Origin: CAYSYM01 sp964435115
GTDB lineage: Bacteria > Chloroflexota > UBA6077 > CF-72
Direction: 5' to 3'
DNA: 18,246 nucleotides
Assembly (NCBI GenBank): GCA_964435115.1
Contig: CAYSYM010000068.1
Span: forward strand, 1-18,246
Position 1 is the stretch's first letter. Every line of letters begins with the position of its first letter. The position numbers and the translations under genes are program-made. This document shows positions 1-7,191 of the stretch, piece by piece. The notes beneath the pieces were generated by a model that had not been told where the DNA came from, did no database searches, and saw nothing but the letters and a program-made list of their open reading frames with translations.

Positions 1-783
1 CCAGGCGACGAGCGCCGCCACCAGGAGCGCGGTCCCTGCCCCACCGGCGGGTGCGGCGGCGTCTGCGGCCGGCAGGCGCTCCATGACCGCCTCGCGGTCC
101 GGCAGCCGCTCGGCCACGTCCCGGGCAACGCTCCTCACGCGGCGTCGCAGACGGTTGACCGGCCGCTCACGCTCCTGCCGCCAGCGCCTGTAGAGCCAGA
201 CGGCCCCGAGGACCCCGACGAGGAGCTTGGCGGAGACGATGGTGCCAAGGTTCTCGCGGGTAAACCGCCACATGGTTCGAGCCGCGCCGACCAGCGCGGC
301 GGCTGTTCCGCCATCGACGCCCAGGACGGTCGCCGCTGGCGCCGGCGGCGTCGTGGCGTCGTACGTCTGCCCGTCGTCGGCCCAGGCGGGCGGGGCGATG
401 GCGCCGGTGGATCCAGCTTCGGTGCTCACGGTGTCAGCCTCCTTCCTCCGTACGTGTACGTGTGCGCGCTCGGCGCGCATCTCCTCGGCGGCTTCGGCGA
501 CCGCCCCGACGGACAGGTCTCCGGTAGCCGGCGTGAATCGATCCGCGAAGCTGCCGCTGGCCGCACCCAGGTCCGCGCGCGCGGCCTCGTAGTGGGCTGC
601 GGTGGCTTGGGGGGGGACGGCGGGCGAGGCAGGTCCGCCCGCGGGAGGCGGGTCGTCGGAGCCGGTCTGCGGTGGGGCCAGGTCGGGCCGCGCCTTCTCC
701 GGCGGCTCCGGGCCGCGTGCCACCAGCCAGACGGCGAGCGCCACCAGCGCAGCCGCACCCGCCGCGAGCACCCACACCTCCAT
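1..783 (-). CDS. Membrane-anchored hypothetical protein, C-terminus cut by the window edge
   Basis: I do not recognise the family. The frame is open from ATG at 783 to the left edge (261 codons, no stop), with AAGGAA about 8 nt upstream of the ATG. The protein starts with a hydrophobic segment (about residues 4-22, VWVLAAGAAALVALAVWLVA), followed by a Pro/Ala/Gly-rich linker (25-60) and an acidic helical stretch. A second hydrophobic segment at about 182-198 (IVSAKLLVGVLGAVWLY) is followed at once by a strongly basic stretch (RRWRQERERP, then RLRRRVRS). A third hydrophobic stretch (TALLVAALVAW) begins at the edge. This suggests an integral membrane protein with cytoplasmic basic loops. An in-frame GTG at 429-427 has a perfect AAGGAGG (438-444) 8 nt upstream, so a shorter product, or a second gene read in the same frame, is a real alternative. 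Nothing in the window suggests a function. Confidence 0.6.
   Translation of the reverse strand, partial: MEVWVLAAGAAALVALAVWLVARGPEPPEKARPDLAPPQTGSDDPPPAGGPASPAVPPQATAAHYEAARADLGAASGSFADRFTPATGDLSVGAVAEAAEEMRAERAHVHVRRKEADTVSTEAGSTGAIAPPAWADDGQTYDATTPPAPAATVLGVDGGTAAALVGAARTMWRFTRENLGTIVSAKLLVGVLGAVWLYRRWRQERERPVNRLRRRVRSVARDVAERLPDREAVMERLPAADAAAPAGGAGTALLVAALVAW
438..444 (-). promoter_or_regulatory. Strong internal Shine-Dalgarno before in-frame GTG 429
   Basis: AAGGAGG on the minus strand lies 8 nt before GTG 429-427, inside the longer open frame that starts at 783. It is a better ribosome binding site than the one at the upstream ATG. Codons around it (CAC GTA CAC GTA CGG AGG AAG) are less GC-rich at third positions than the rest of the frame, as expected of a translation initiation region. 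It may drive a separate shorter protein. Confidence 0.5.
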
Positions 784-1128
784 CGTCAGCGTTCCTTTCG
801 CGTCCGGCCCGGATGGGCGCCGAGCGCCCGGCCGCTCACGGCAAGACGCATGCCCACCCTTACCATCATACGCCCACTGCGCCCCGCCGTCTGCGGTTCG
901 GCCGCCATCGGCTCGCGCCGTCGCATCACCCGGGCCGGGCCCGAGCCGCGCATGTAGATCCTGCAGCTTGAACGGCGGACGTCGATCGTGCACGGGGCAT
1001 TCTGTTTTCATCGTGTGCGTCTTGAGATCAGACTGGCGACTCCGTGCTCGGTTCAGCGCGCGTACACTGGCCACGTGTGGCGACGGCGAGCGGCGCAGGC
1101 GCCGGTGGAGCGTCCTCGGTGAGGCGGG
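784..1128. other. Intergenic region between divergent genes, weak promoter candidates only
   Basis: This 345-bp gap separates the minus-strand membrane protein from the plus-strand prepilin peptidase and has no convincing ORF. On the minus strand TATGAT (865-870) could be the -10 of the left gene, about 80 nt before its ATG, with no good -35 at the right distance. On the plus strand TACACT (1063-1068) could be the -10 for the prepilin peptidase, again without a recognisable -35. I see no RNA gene or repeat. Confidence 0.35.
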
Positions 1129-1770
1129 ATGGCTGAGCTGGCGCTGCTCGCGCTCGCCGCACTGGGGGGCTGGGCAGCCGGCCTGGGCTCGGCGGCGACG
1201 AGCGGCCGGCTCGCCGCTGCCGACGAGCGCGCGCGCCTACCCGACCGCGGGCCGCTCCTGGTCGATCCGCTCGTGCAGGCCGGCCTGGCGCTCACCTGGG
1301 CCGCCCTCCTGCTGGCACTCGGGCCCACCTGGCGCTGGCTGGGGGCCGCCATCCTGGCGGTCCCCCTCGTCCAGGTGGGCGTGACGGACCTGCGCTCGCG
1401 GTGGGTGGACACGCCGGTCGCCGGCGGTGGCCTCCTGGCTGGCCTGGCGCTCTCCCCGTTGGTGCGGTCGACGGAGTGGTGGAGCGGGCTCGCCGGCGCC
1501 CTGGGCGGCGGGGTCGTCTTCGCCCTCCTGTACGGCCTGGGGCGGCGGCTCTACCGGGGCGAGGAGCCGCTCGCCCGCGGCGACATCCTGATCGCGGCGA
1601 TGGTTGGCGCGACCGCCGGCCCGCAGACCGCGGCGGCGCTCGTCGCCGGCGCTCTGCTCAGCGGCGCGCTCGCGGCGGCGGTCCTGGTGGCCCGACGCTC
1701 CGCCCGCGCCTTCATCCCGTACGGCCCGGGGCTCTGCCTGGGCGGCCTGCTCGCGCTCTTCCTGCGCTGA
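1129..1770 (+). CDS. Prepilin peptidase (A24, type IV leader peptidase), short form
   Basis: This is a 213-residue, highly hydrophobic protein with about six membrane segments. It matches the catalytic half of type IV prepilin peptidases, membrane aspartyl proteases that cut leader peptides from type IV pilins and related pseudopilins at the inner membrane. The two catalytic aspartates are D87 in TDLRSRWVDTP and D152 in ARGDILIAAMVG, the counterpart of the GxGD motif with Ala for the first Gly. The C-terminal FIPYGPGLCLGG fits the family's IPFGP motif. The N-terminal methyltransferase domain with paired CxxC motifs, present in PilD, is absent, so it would be a peptidase only. The start has GGTGAGG 4 nt upstream. 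The next gene overlaps its stop by one base. No pilin genes are in view, so the substrate is unknown. Confidence 0.78.
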   Translation: MAELALLALAALGGWAAGLGSAATSGRLAAADERARLPDRGPLLVDPLVQAGLALTWAALLLALGPTWRWLGAAILAVPLVQVGVTDLRSRWVDTPVAGGGLLAGLALSPLVRSTEWWSGLAGALGGGVVFALLYGLGRRLYRGEEPLARGDILIAAMVGATAGPQTAAALVAGALLSGALAAAVLVARRSARAFIPYGPGLCLGGLLALFLR

Positions 1771-2921
1771 TGCAGGCGCGGCATGGGCTGCTCACGCTCG
1801 GCGTCGCCCTCTTCTTCATCTCCTCGGCATTCCAGCTCTACACCGCGTCGCTCCCGCTGTACTTCGCCAACCTCGGCTACGACCCGACCCTGATCGGGCT
1901 GCTCATTGGCGCCACCGGCGTCGCGGAGGTGCTCGCCGCGCTCGTCGTGGGGCCGTCCATCGACCGGTTCGGGGCCCGCCTGCTGCTGTTCGCGGGCGCG
2001 GGCGCCTACATGGCGGCGTCGGCTGGCTACGCCTGGCTGACCGCGGCGCCGGCGCTGGCGATCCTCCGCGCCGTCCAGGGGCTGGGTCTCGCGGCCACCA
2101 TCCCTTCCACTTACTCCTACGTGGCCGGCCTCGCCGCCGCCCGCCGCCAGACGCTCGCGTTCGCCTCGCTCGGAGCGGCCACCAACGTGGCGATGGCGGT
2201 CGGACCACCGGTCGGTCTGCTCCTCCTCGAGCAGCTCAGCCCGCGTGCGCTGTTTACGACCGCCGCGGGCGCTGCCCTGGTCGGCCTCCTGGTGGCCAGC
2301 CGCGTGCCGGCTCCCAGGCCCTCCCGGCGGCCGTTCCGCCTGGCGTTCCGCCGCGCCTGGGTTCCGCCCCTACTGGTGAGCAGCTTGCTGGTGGTGCAGT
2401 GGGGGGTGATCCTCGCGTTCCTACCGCTGAACACCCGCGCGACCGGGAGCAACCCCGGTCTCCTGTTCACGGCCGACGCCATCGCCATCCTCGCGTCGCG
2501 CGTCCCGGCCGGCTGGGCGGCCGACCGCTACGGCCCGTTCCGCCTGGCCCTGGCCGGTATCGCCTCGACCGTCCTGGCCGTGCTCCTGCTCCTCCTGCCG
2601 CTGAGCGACCCGGTGCTCGTCGCCAGTGGCGCGCTCAACGGGCTCGGGGGTGGGCTCATCATTCCGCCCATGCTCGCCCAGCTCAGCCAGCGGAGCGACG
2701 CTGCGACGCGTGGCACGGCGCTCTCCTACTTCAACGTGGCGTTCGCCACCGCCATCGTAGCGGGCAGCAGCGTCGGCGGCTTCCTCTACCCCCTGCTCGG
2801 GTTCCAGGGGCTCCTGGTGGCAGGCGCGGCGCTCTGCGCCAGCGGGCTCGGCGTCGCCTTCCGCGACCCGCTGCTGCGGCAGCCCACGCGCCCGCGTCCC
2901 AGCCAGCCGGGGCGCGTGTAG
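1770..2921 (+). CDS. MFS transporter
   Basis: A 383-residue hydrophobic protein with about 12 membrane segments and the two-halves layout of the major facilitator superfamily. The loop after the second segment carries a motif A variant (G61-x3-D65-R66-x-G68-x-R70). The matching loop in the second half has AGWAADRYG at 247-255. The family moves small solutes or drugs across the inner membrane using ion gradients; the substrate cannot be read from sequence. The ATG at 1770 shares its A with the TGA of the prepilin peptidase gene (TGATG), indicating translational coupling and fixing the start. A longer open frame runs upstream inside the peptidase gene in another frame and is not credible. The drug-efflux and sugar branches of the superfamily are both possible. 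Confidence 0.85.
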   Translation: MQARHGLLTLGVALFFISSAFQLYTASLPLYFANLGYDPTLIGLLIGATGVAEVLAALVVGPSIDRFGARLLLFAGAGAYMAASAGYAWLTAAPALAILRAVQGLGLAATIPSTYSYVAGLAAARRQTLAFASLGAATNVAMAVGPPVGLLLLEQLSPRALFTTAAGAALVGLLVASRVPAPRPSRRPFRLAFRRAWVPPLLVSSLLVVQWGVILAFLPLNTRATGSNPGLLFTADAIAILASRVPAGWAADRYGPFRLALAGIASTVLAVLLLLLPLSDPVLVASGALNGLGGGLIIPPMLAQLSQRSDAATRGTALSYFNVAFATAIVAGSSVGGFLYPLLGFQGLLVAGAALCASGLGVAFRDPLLRQPTRPRPSQPGRV

Positions 2922-2939
2922 ACGGGGGGCACGACCTGT

Positions 2940-2962
2940 GTGTACACTATGATCGTGTACAC
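2940..2962 (+). promoter_or_regulatory. vapBC promoter -10 flanked by two GTGTACAC operators
   Basis: GTGTACAC, itself a perfect palindrome, occurs at 2940-2947 and again at 2955-2962. The seven bases between begin with TATGAT (2948-2953), a near-consensus -10 box. Palindrome centres are 15 bp apart, so two repressor dimers would sit on similar faces of the helix around the -10. Type II toxin-antitoxin operons are typically repressed by their own antitoxin or complex at such paired sites. No good -35 is visible. The assignment is inferred from position and symmetry. Confidence 0.6.
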
Positions 2963-2984
2963 GACTCGCTCAGGGGGTGCTACG

Positions 2985-3209
2985 TTGAAGAACATCACGT
3001 TCAGTGCCGATGAGCGCCTGATTGAAGCAGCACGTGAGCGTGCACGGGCCGACCACACAACGCTGAACGAGCAGTTCCGCCGCTGGCTCGCTGACTACAC
3101 CCAACGGCGGCAGCAGGCCGGCAGAGCCATCGCGGTGATCGATGAGTTGCGACGCTACGCGAGTACCGGTGGGCGCACGTTCACCCGCGATGAGATGAAT
3201 GAGCGGTAG
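2985..3209 (+). CDS. VapB-like antitoxin of a type II toxin-antitoxin pair
   Basis: A 74-residue protein translated from TTG 2985, giving MKNITFSADERLIEAARERA. The short N-terminal strand followed by helices resembles ribbon-helix-helix antitoxins that bind operator DNA as dimers and block a cognate toxin with their C-terminus. I chose TTG because AGGGGGTG (2972-2979) lies 5 nt upstream and because the protein then opens like its relatives. The longer frame from GTG 2940 would start inside the operator/promoter. The last 11 bases overlap the PIN-domain toxin gene, the usual antitoxin-first arrangement with coupled translation. The exact antitoxin subfamily is uncertain. Confidence 0.75.
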   Translation: MKNITFSADERLIEAARERARADHTTLNEQFRRWLADYTQRRQQAGRAIAVIDELRRYASTGGRTFTRDEMNER

Positions 3210-3624
3210 CTTCATCGACTCGAACGTCTTCATCTACCTGTTCGATTCGACGGACCCCACCAAACAGCGGACGGCGCAACGGTTGGTCCGCGCAGCGATC
3301 GACGGCGGTACGGGTAGCATTAGCTTCCAGGTCGTGCAAGAAACCCTTCACGTGCTGACCCGCAAGTTACAGCCACCACTCAGTCCCGAACATGCACGGC
3401 GCTTCCTGGACGCGGTGCTGGTACCGCTCTGGCGCATCACGCCGACGCCGGAGCTGTATCGGAGCGCTCTCGATATCCAGGGGCGGTATGGCTATGGCTT
3501 CTATGACGCGCTGATCATTTCGGCTGCGCTGGCCGGCGGCTCCACGCGGCTGTACAGCGAGGACTTGCGTCACGGCCAGCGGATCGAGGGGTTGAGGATC
3601 GAGAACCCATTCGTCCCCGCGTAG
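3199..3624 (+). CDS. VapC-like PIN-domain ribonuclease toxin
   Basis: A 141-residue PIN-domain protein. PIN toxins are metal-dependent ribonucleases that cut RNA, often tRNA or rRNA, and stop growth when the antitoxin is lost. The acidic metal-binding residues are in place: D7 in FIDSNVFIY, E48 in VVQETLHV, D103 in GFYDALIISAAL, and E121/D122 in YSEDLRHGQ. Length fits the VapC family (about 130-145 residues). The ATG at 3199 lies inside the end of the antitoxin gene (11-bp overlap), so the two are one operon. All catalytic acids appear intact, so the module is probably functional. The target RNA cannot be inferred. Confidence 0.88.
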   Translation: MSGSFIDSNVFIYLFDSTDPTKQRTAQRLVRAAIDGGTGSISFQVVQETLHVLTRKLQPPLSPEHARRFLDAVLVPLWRITPTPELYRSALDIQGRYGYGFYDALIISAALAGGSTRLYSEDLRHGQRIEGLRIENPFVPA

Positions 3625-3700
3625 CTGAGCGCTGGCGCCCCGGGGGGAGGATGCCTCGGGTGCGCGGGCACCGGCGCTGGTCCACGTCCAGGGGGTGGTC

Positions 3701-3730
3701 GGCACGGCGAGCCCTGCGGCGCGGCGTGCC
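3701..3730 (-). terminator. Hairpin just after treS stop
   Basis: On the minus strand GGCACG and CGTGCC form a 6-bp stem directly after the TAA of treS (3733-3731), with an inner GCG/CGC pairing after a two-base bulge and a 10-nt loop. There is no U-tract, so it is a weak terminator candidate. It lies between convergent vapC and treS. Confidence 0.35.
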
Positions 3731-5467
3731 TTACCTGTCGCCCCCGTCTGGCGGCACCCGCTCCAGTCGGAACCAGTAGAAGGTGTGCGGGCCGAGGGCC
3801 AGGAAGTACGGTGCCTCGCCAATCCGGGGGAACACCGTCTCCCCGAACAGCTCGACGGGCACGGCGCCCGCGAAGTGGCGCAGGTCGAGCTCGACCGGCT
3901 GCACGAAGCGGGAGAGGTTGGTTACCACGAGCACATGCTGGTCCTGGTAGCTGCGCACGTAAGCGAGCACAGCCAGGTTGGCTGGGTGGAGGAGCTCCAG
4001 ACTGCCGCGCCCGAACACCGGGTACCGCTTGCGGATGGCGATCAGTCGCCGCATCCAGTTGAGGAGCGAGCTGGGCGTGCGCTGTTGGGCCTCCACGTTG
4101 ATCGCCTGGTAGCCATAGACCGGGTCGAGCACGAGTGGCAGGTAGAGGGCGTTCGGGTCGGCGCGCGAGAAGCCGGCGTTGCGGTCGCTGCTCCACTGCA
4201 TGGGGGTGCGCACGCCGTTGCGGTCGCCCAGGTAGACGTTGTCCCCCATGCCGATCTCGTCGCCGTAGTAGAGGATCGGCGTCCCCGGCAGGCTGAAGAG
4301 GAGGCTGCTGAGCAGCTCCTGGCGGCGGCGGCTGCCCTCCAGCAGCGGGGCCAGGCGGCGGCGGATACCGAGGTTGATGCGCGCCCGGGGGTCCCTGGCG
4401 TACTCGGCGTACATGTAGTCGCGCTCTTCGTCCGTGACCATCTCCAGGGTGAGCTCGTCGTGGTTGCGCAGGAAGAGCGCCCACTGGCAGGTAGATGGGA
4501 TGTCCGGGGTGCGGGCGAGGATCTCCACGACCGGCGTGCGGATCTCCCGGCGCAGCGCCATGTAGATGCGCGGCATGAGCGGGAAGTGGAAGGCCATGTG
4601 GCACTCGTCGCCCTCCCCGTAGTAGGGCAGCACGTCGGGCGGCCACTGATTCGCCTCCGCCAGCAGCAGCCGGTTCGTGTATGAGCGGTCGATCTCGGCG
4701 CGGATCTCCTTGAGGTAGGCGTGCGTCTCCGGGAGGCTCTCGCAGCTCGTGCCCTCGCGCTCGAACAGGTAGGGCACAGCATCCAGCCGCAGGCCATCCA
4801 CGCCGCGGTCCAGCCAGAACCGCAGTACGTCCAGCATCTCGCGCCGCACCGCCGGGTGGTCGAAGTTCAGGTCCGGCTGGGAGCTGAAGAAGCGGTGCCA
4901 GAAGTATTGCTTGGCCACCGGGTCCCAGCTCCAGTTGGACCGCTCGGTGTCGGTGAAGATGATGCGCGCGCTGCTGTACCGCTGGTCCGTGTCACTCCAG
5001 ACGTAGTAGTCGCGATAGGGCGAGGCAGGGTCGGCCCGCGCGGCCTGGAACCAGGGGTGCTGGTCGGAGGTGTGGTTCATCACCAGCTCGGTGATCACCC
5101 GGAGGCCGCGGCGGTGGGCCGCCTCCACGAACTCCTCGAAGTCCTGCAGCGTCCCGTAGGTGGGCTGGATCGCCAGGTAGTCGGAGATGTCGTAGCCGTC
5201 GTCCTTGAGCGGCGACGGGTAGATGGGCAGCAGCCAGATGGCAGTGACGCCGAGGTCCTGGATGTAGTCCAGCTTCTCGACCAGGCCCCGGAAGTCGCCA
5301 ATGCCGTCGCCGTCGGAGTCGTAGAACGCCTTGACGTGCAGCTCGTAGACGATCGCATCCTTGTACCAGAGCGGGTCGTCGGGCCCGGGCATGCCGCTCG
5401 TCGCCCGGGGCACGACCGCCTGGGTGGCCGGCGGGGCGAGGCTCTGGTCGGAACGAAGCGCGGTCAT
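3731..5467 (-). CDS. treS: Trehalose synthase (maltose alpha-D-glucosyltransferase, GH13)
   Basis: A 578-residue GH13 enzyme that interconverts maltose and trehalose in the cytoplasm (EC 5.4.99.16). The N-terminal WYKDAIVYELHVKAFYDSDG (34-53) is typical of TreS. The (beta/alpha)8 barrel follows, with nucleophile D229 in DGLRLDAVPYL, acid/base E271 in LLLAEANQWP and transition-state D337 in FLRNHDEL. The C-terminal beta domain ends about residue 575. There is no fused maltokinase domain, unlike some actinobacterial and Chloroflexota homologues. I chose ATG 5467 because upstream codons run into malQ and have no homology-like content; an internal Met (residue 26) just before the conserved start is the main alternative. 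It lies 50 bp downstream of malQ on the same strand, so the pair is likely one transcript. Maltose released from maltodextrin metabolism could thus feed trehalose formation. Confidence 0.92.
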   Translation of the reverse strand: MTALRSDQSLAPPATQAVVPRATSGMPGPDDPLWYKDAIVYELHVKAFYDSDGDGIGDFRGLVEKLDYIQDLGVTAIWLLPIYPSPLKDDGYDISDYLAIQPTYGTLQDFEEFVEAAHRRGLRVITELVMNHTSDQHPWFQAARADPASPYRDYYVWSDTDQRYSSARIIFTDTERSNWSWDPVAKQYFWHRFFSSQPDLNFDHPAVRREMLDVLRFWLDRGVDGLRLDAVPYLFEREGTSCESLPETHAYLKEIRAEIDRSYTNRLLLAEANQWPPDVLPYYGEGDECHMAFHFPLMPRIYMALRREIRTPVVEILARTPDIPSTCQWALFLRNHDELTLEMVTDEERDYMYAEYARDPRARINLGIRRRLAPLLEGSRRRQELLSSLLFSLPGTPILYYGDEIGMGDNVYLGDRNGVRTPMQWSSDRNAGFSRADPNALYLPLVLDPVYGYQAINVEAQQRTPSSLLNWMRRLIAIRKRYPVFGRGSLELLHPANLAVLAYVRSYQDQHVLVVTNLSRFVQPVELDLRHFAGAVPVELFGETVFPRIGEAPYFLALGPHTFYWFRLERVPPDGGDR

Positions 5468-5517
5468 CGCGGCACCACCGGGCTGAGGATAGCAGCAGCC
5501 GGACGAGGAGGGCGGGC

Positions 5518-7047
5518 CTACGCCTCGGCGCCCTGGGCGCGACCGTAGAGCCACGCCAGCTCGCCCAGCCGCGCCGCCGTCTCCGGCCGCAGCAGCTCTG
5601 GCGCAACCCGCCACTGCCAGTTCCCGAGCGCGGCCCCGGGCGTGTTCATGCGCGCCTCACTCCCCAGGTTGAGCACGTCCTGCAGCGGGATGATCGCCGT
5701 GTCCGCCACGGACGCCAGTGCCAGGCGGAGCAGCTCCCAGGCGACCGCCTCCCCGCTCGAACCCAGGTAGCGGCGCGCGAACGCGCGCTCCGGCTCTGGA
5801 GCCGTGGCGAACCAGCCGCGCGTGGTGTCGTTGTCGTGCGTGCCCGTGTAGACGACGCAGTTCGGGTCGTCGTAGTTGTGAGGCAGGTAGGGGTTGTCGG
5901 GTCCGCCGCCGAACGCGAACTGGAGCACCTTCATCCCGGGGTAGCCGAGCTCGGCTCGGAGGGCCCGTACCTCGTCCGTGATCAAGCCGAGGTCCTCGGC
6001 GATGGTGGGCACCGCCCCTCCGAGTGCCGCCGCGACCGCCCGAAACAGCTCGCTGCCCGGGCCCGCGACCCACTGCCCGTCCACTGCGGTCTCGGCCCTG
6101 GCCGGCACGCCCCACGCGGCCTGGAAGCCCCGGAAGTGGTCGATCCGTACGACGTCCACCTGGCGCAGGAGTCGGCGGAAGCGGTCGATCCACCAGCGGT
6201 AGCCGTCGCGCGCCATCGCGGCCCAGTCGTACAGCGGGCTACCCCAGAGCTGGCCGGTCTCGCTGAAGTAGTCCGGCGGCACGCCGGCCACCCGCCTCGG
6301 CCGACCCTGTTCGTCCAGCTCGAAGAGGTGGCGGTGCACCCACACGTCGGCGCTGTCGTGGGCGACGAAGATGGGGATGTCGCCGACAAGGCGGATCCCC
6401 TGGCGCGCGGCCGCGTGACGCACGCCCTGCCACTGCTCGTGGAACATGAACTGGGCGAACGTGTGAGACGCGATGGCTCGAGCGTGGCGCGCCCGCGCCA
6501 CCTCGAGCGCGTGTGAGTCTCGGTCACGCAGCGCGGGCTCCCAGTCGGTCCACAATGGCGGCCTGCCTTCTCGCTGGTGGAGAGCCATGAAGAGGACGTA
6601 GTCGTCGAGCCAGGACGCCTCCTCGCGCTGGAACACGTCGAACCGCGCGCGCCACGCCTCGTCGGCCTGGCGCTCGAAGCGCTCGAAGGCGGTCTCCAGG
6701 ACGCGCGCCTTGGCCTCCGAGAGCTCGCCGAAGGCCACCCGCTCGCTCGGCAGGGCGGCCAGCTCAGCCACGTCGCCGCTGTCCAGCAGGCCCTGCGCGC
6801 GTAGCGTCTCCACCGAAACCAGGAGTGGGTTCCCGGCGAACGCGGAGGGCGCGAAGTACGGCGAGTCGCCAAAGCCGGTCGGCGTGAGCGGGAGCACCTG
6901 CCACAGTCGCTGGCGTCCCTGGGTAAGGAAGTCCAGGAGCTGGCGCACGCCCGACCCGAGGTCGCCGATCCCGTACCGGCCCGGGAGGGAGGTGGGGTGG
7001 ACGAGGACCCCGCTGGTGCGGGGGAGCCGAGCCATGGCGGCAGACAT
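5518..7047 (-). CDS. malQ: 4-alpha-glucanotransferase (amylomaltase, GH77)
   Basis: A 509-residue enzyme that moves glucan chains between maltodextrins, releasing glucose (EC 2.4.1.25). It starts with the amylomaltase signature SGVLVHPTSLPGRYGIGDLG (12-31), has WQVLPLTPTGFGDSPYFAPS (49-68), and carries nucleophile D303 in VVRIDHFRGF, acid/base E351 in TIAEDLGLIT and D405 in TGTHDNDTT. Length matches the roughly 500-residue bacterial/Thermus form rather than the longer E. coli type. ATG 7047 is preferred, with GAGG about 11 nt upstream; ATG 7035 (MARLPRTSG) is an equally sensible start. A much longer open frame continues upstream to 7665 but lies inside the opposing lipoprotein gene. It is the first gene of the malQ-treS operon, divergent from the ABC importer. 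Confidence 0.93.
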   Translation of the reverse strand: MSAAMARLPRTSGVLVHPTSLPGRYGIGDLGSGVRQLLDFLTQGRQRLWQVLPLTPTGFGDSPYFAPSAFAGNPLLVSVETLRAQGLLDSGDVAELAALPSERVAFGELSEAKARVLETAFERFERQADEAWRARFDVFQREEASWLDDYVLFMALHQREGRPPLWTDWEPALRDRDSHALEVARARHARAIASHTFAQFMFHEQWQGVRHAAARQGIRLVGDIPIFVAHDSADVWVHRHLFELDEQGRPRRVAGVPPDYFSETGQLWGSPLYDWAAMARDGYRWWIDRFRRLLRQVDVVRIDHFRGFQAAWGVPARAETAVDGQWVAGPGSELFRAVAAALGGAVPTIAEDLGLITDEVRALRAELGYPGMKVLQFAFGGGPDNPYLPHNYDDPNCVVYTGTHDNDTTRGWFATAPEPERAFARRYLGSSGEAVAWELLRLALASVADTAIIPLQDVLNLGSEARMNTPGAALGNWQWRVAPELLRPETAARLGELAWLYGRAQGAEA

Positions 7048-7077
7048 TGTGCCGGACGCCTCGGCGTCGCTTCTTGG

Positions 7078-7106
7078 TTGACAGGCCGTCTGACCATTCC
7101 CATACT
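7078..7106 (+). promoter_or_regulatory. Sigma-70-type promoter of the ABC importer operon
   Basis: A consensus -35 TTGACA (7078-7083) is followed after exactly 17 bp by CATACT (7101-7106), four of six matches to the -10 consensus. Transcription would begin near 7113, giving a leader of about 79 nt before ATG 7192. It lies in the 144-bp divergent gap with malQ, whose own promoter I could not identify. Confidence 0.65.
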
Positions 7107-7114
7107 CCCCTCGG

Positions 7115-7125
7115 ACCGATTCGGT
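7115..7125. promoter_or_regulatory. Candidate operator overlapping the importer transcription start
   Basis: ACCGATTCGGT is a perfect inverted repeat with 5-bp arms around a central T, placed a few bases downstream of the predicted start of transcription. A repressor site here would block the importer promoter. It is short, so it may be chance. Confidence 0.3.
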
Positions 7126-7191
7126 ATCCCGGCCGCGACGCGGGCGCCATGGGCGCCGGTGTCGGGGCGCCGTCCCCAGGGAGCGTGTCTG

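Noticed and set aside
227..592. A plus-strand frame of 121 codons near the left edge
   Set aside because: No ribosome site, low-complexity Ala/Ser/Pro/Arg content, and it opposes the minus-strand membrane protein, which has two credible start signals.
3695..5548. Two long plus-strand frames opposite treS
   Set aside because: Both mirror TreS coding sequence and translate to Val/Arg/Glu-rich repeats with no motifs.
5836..6516. A plus-strand frame opposite malQ
   Set aside because: MalQ has all catalytic motifs on the other strand; this frame has no ribosome site and no recognisable domain.
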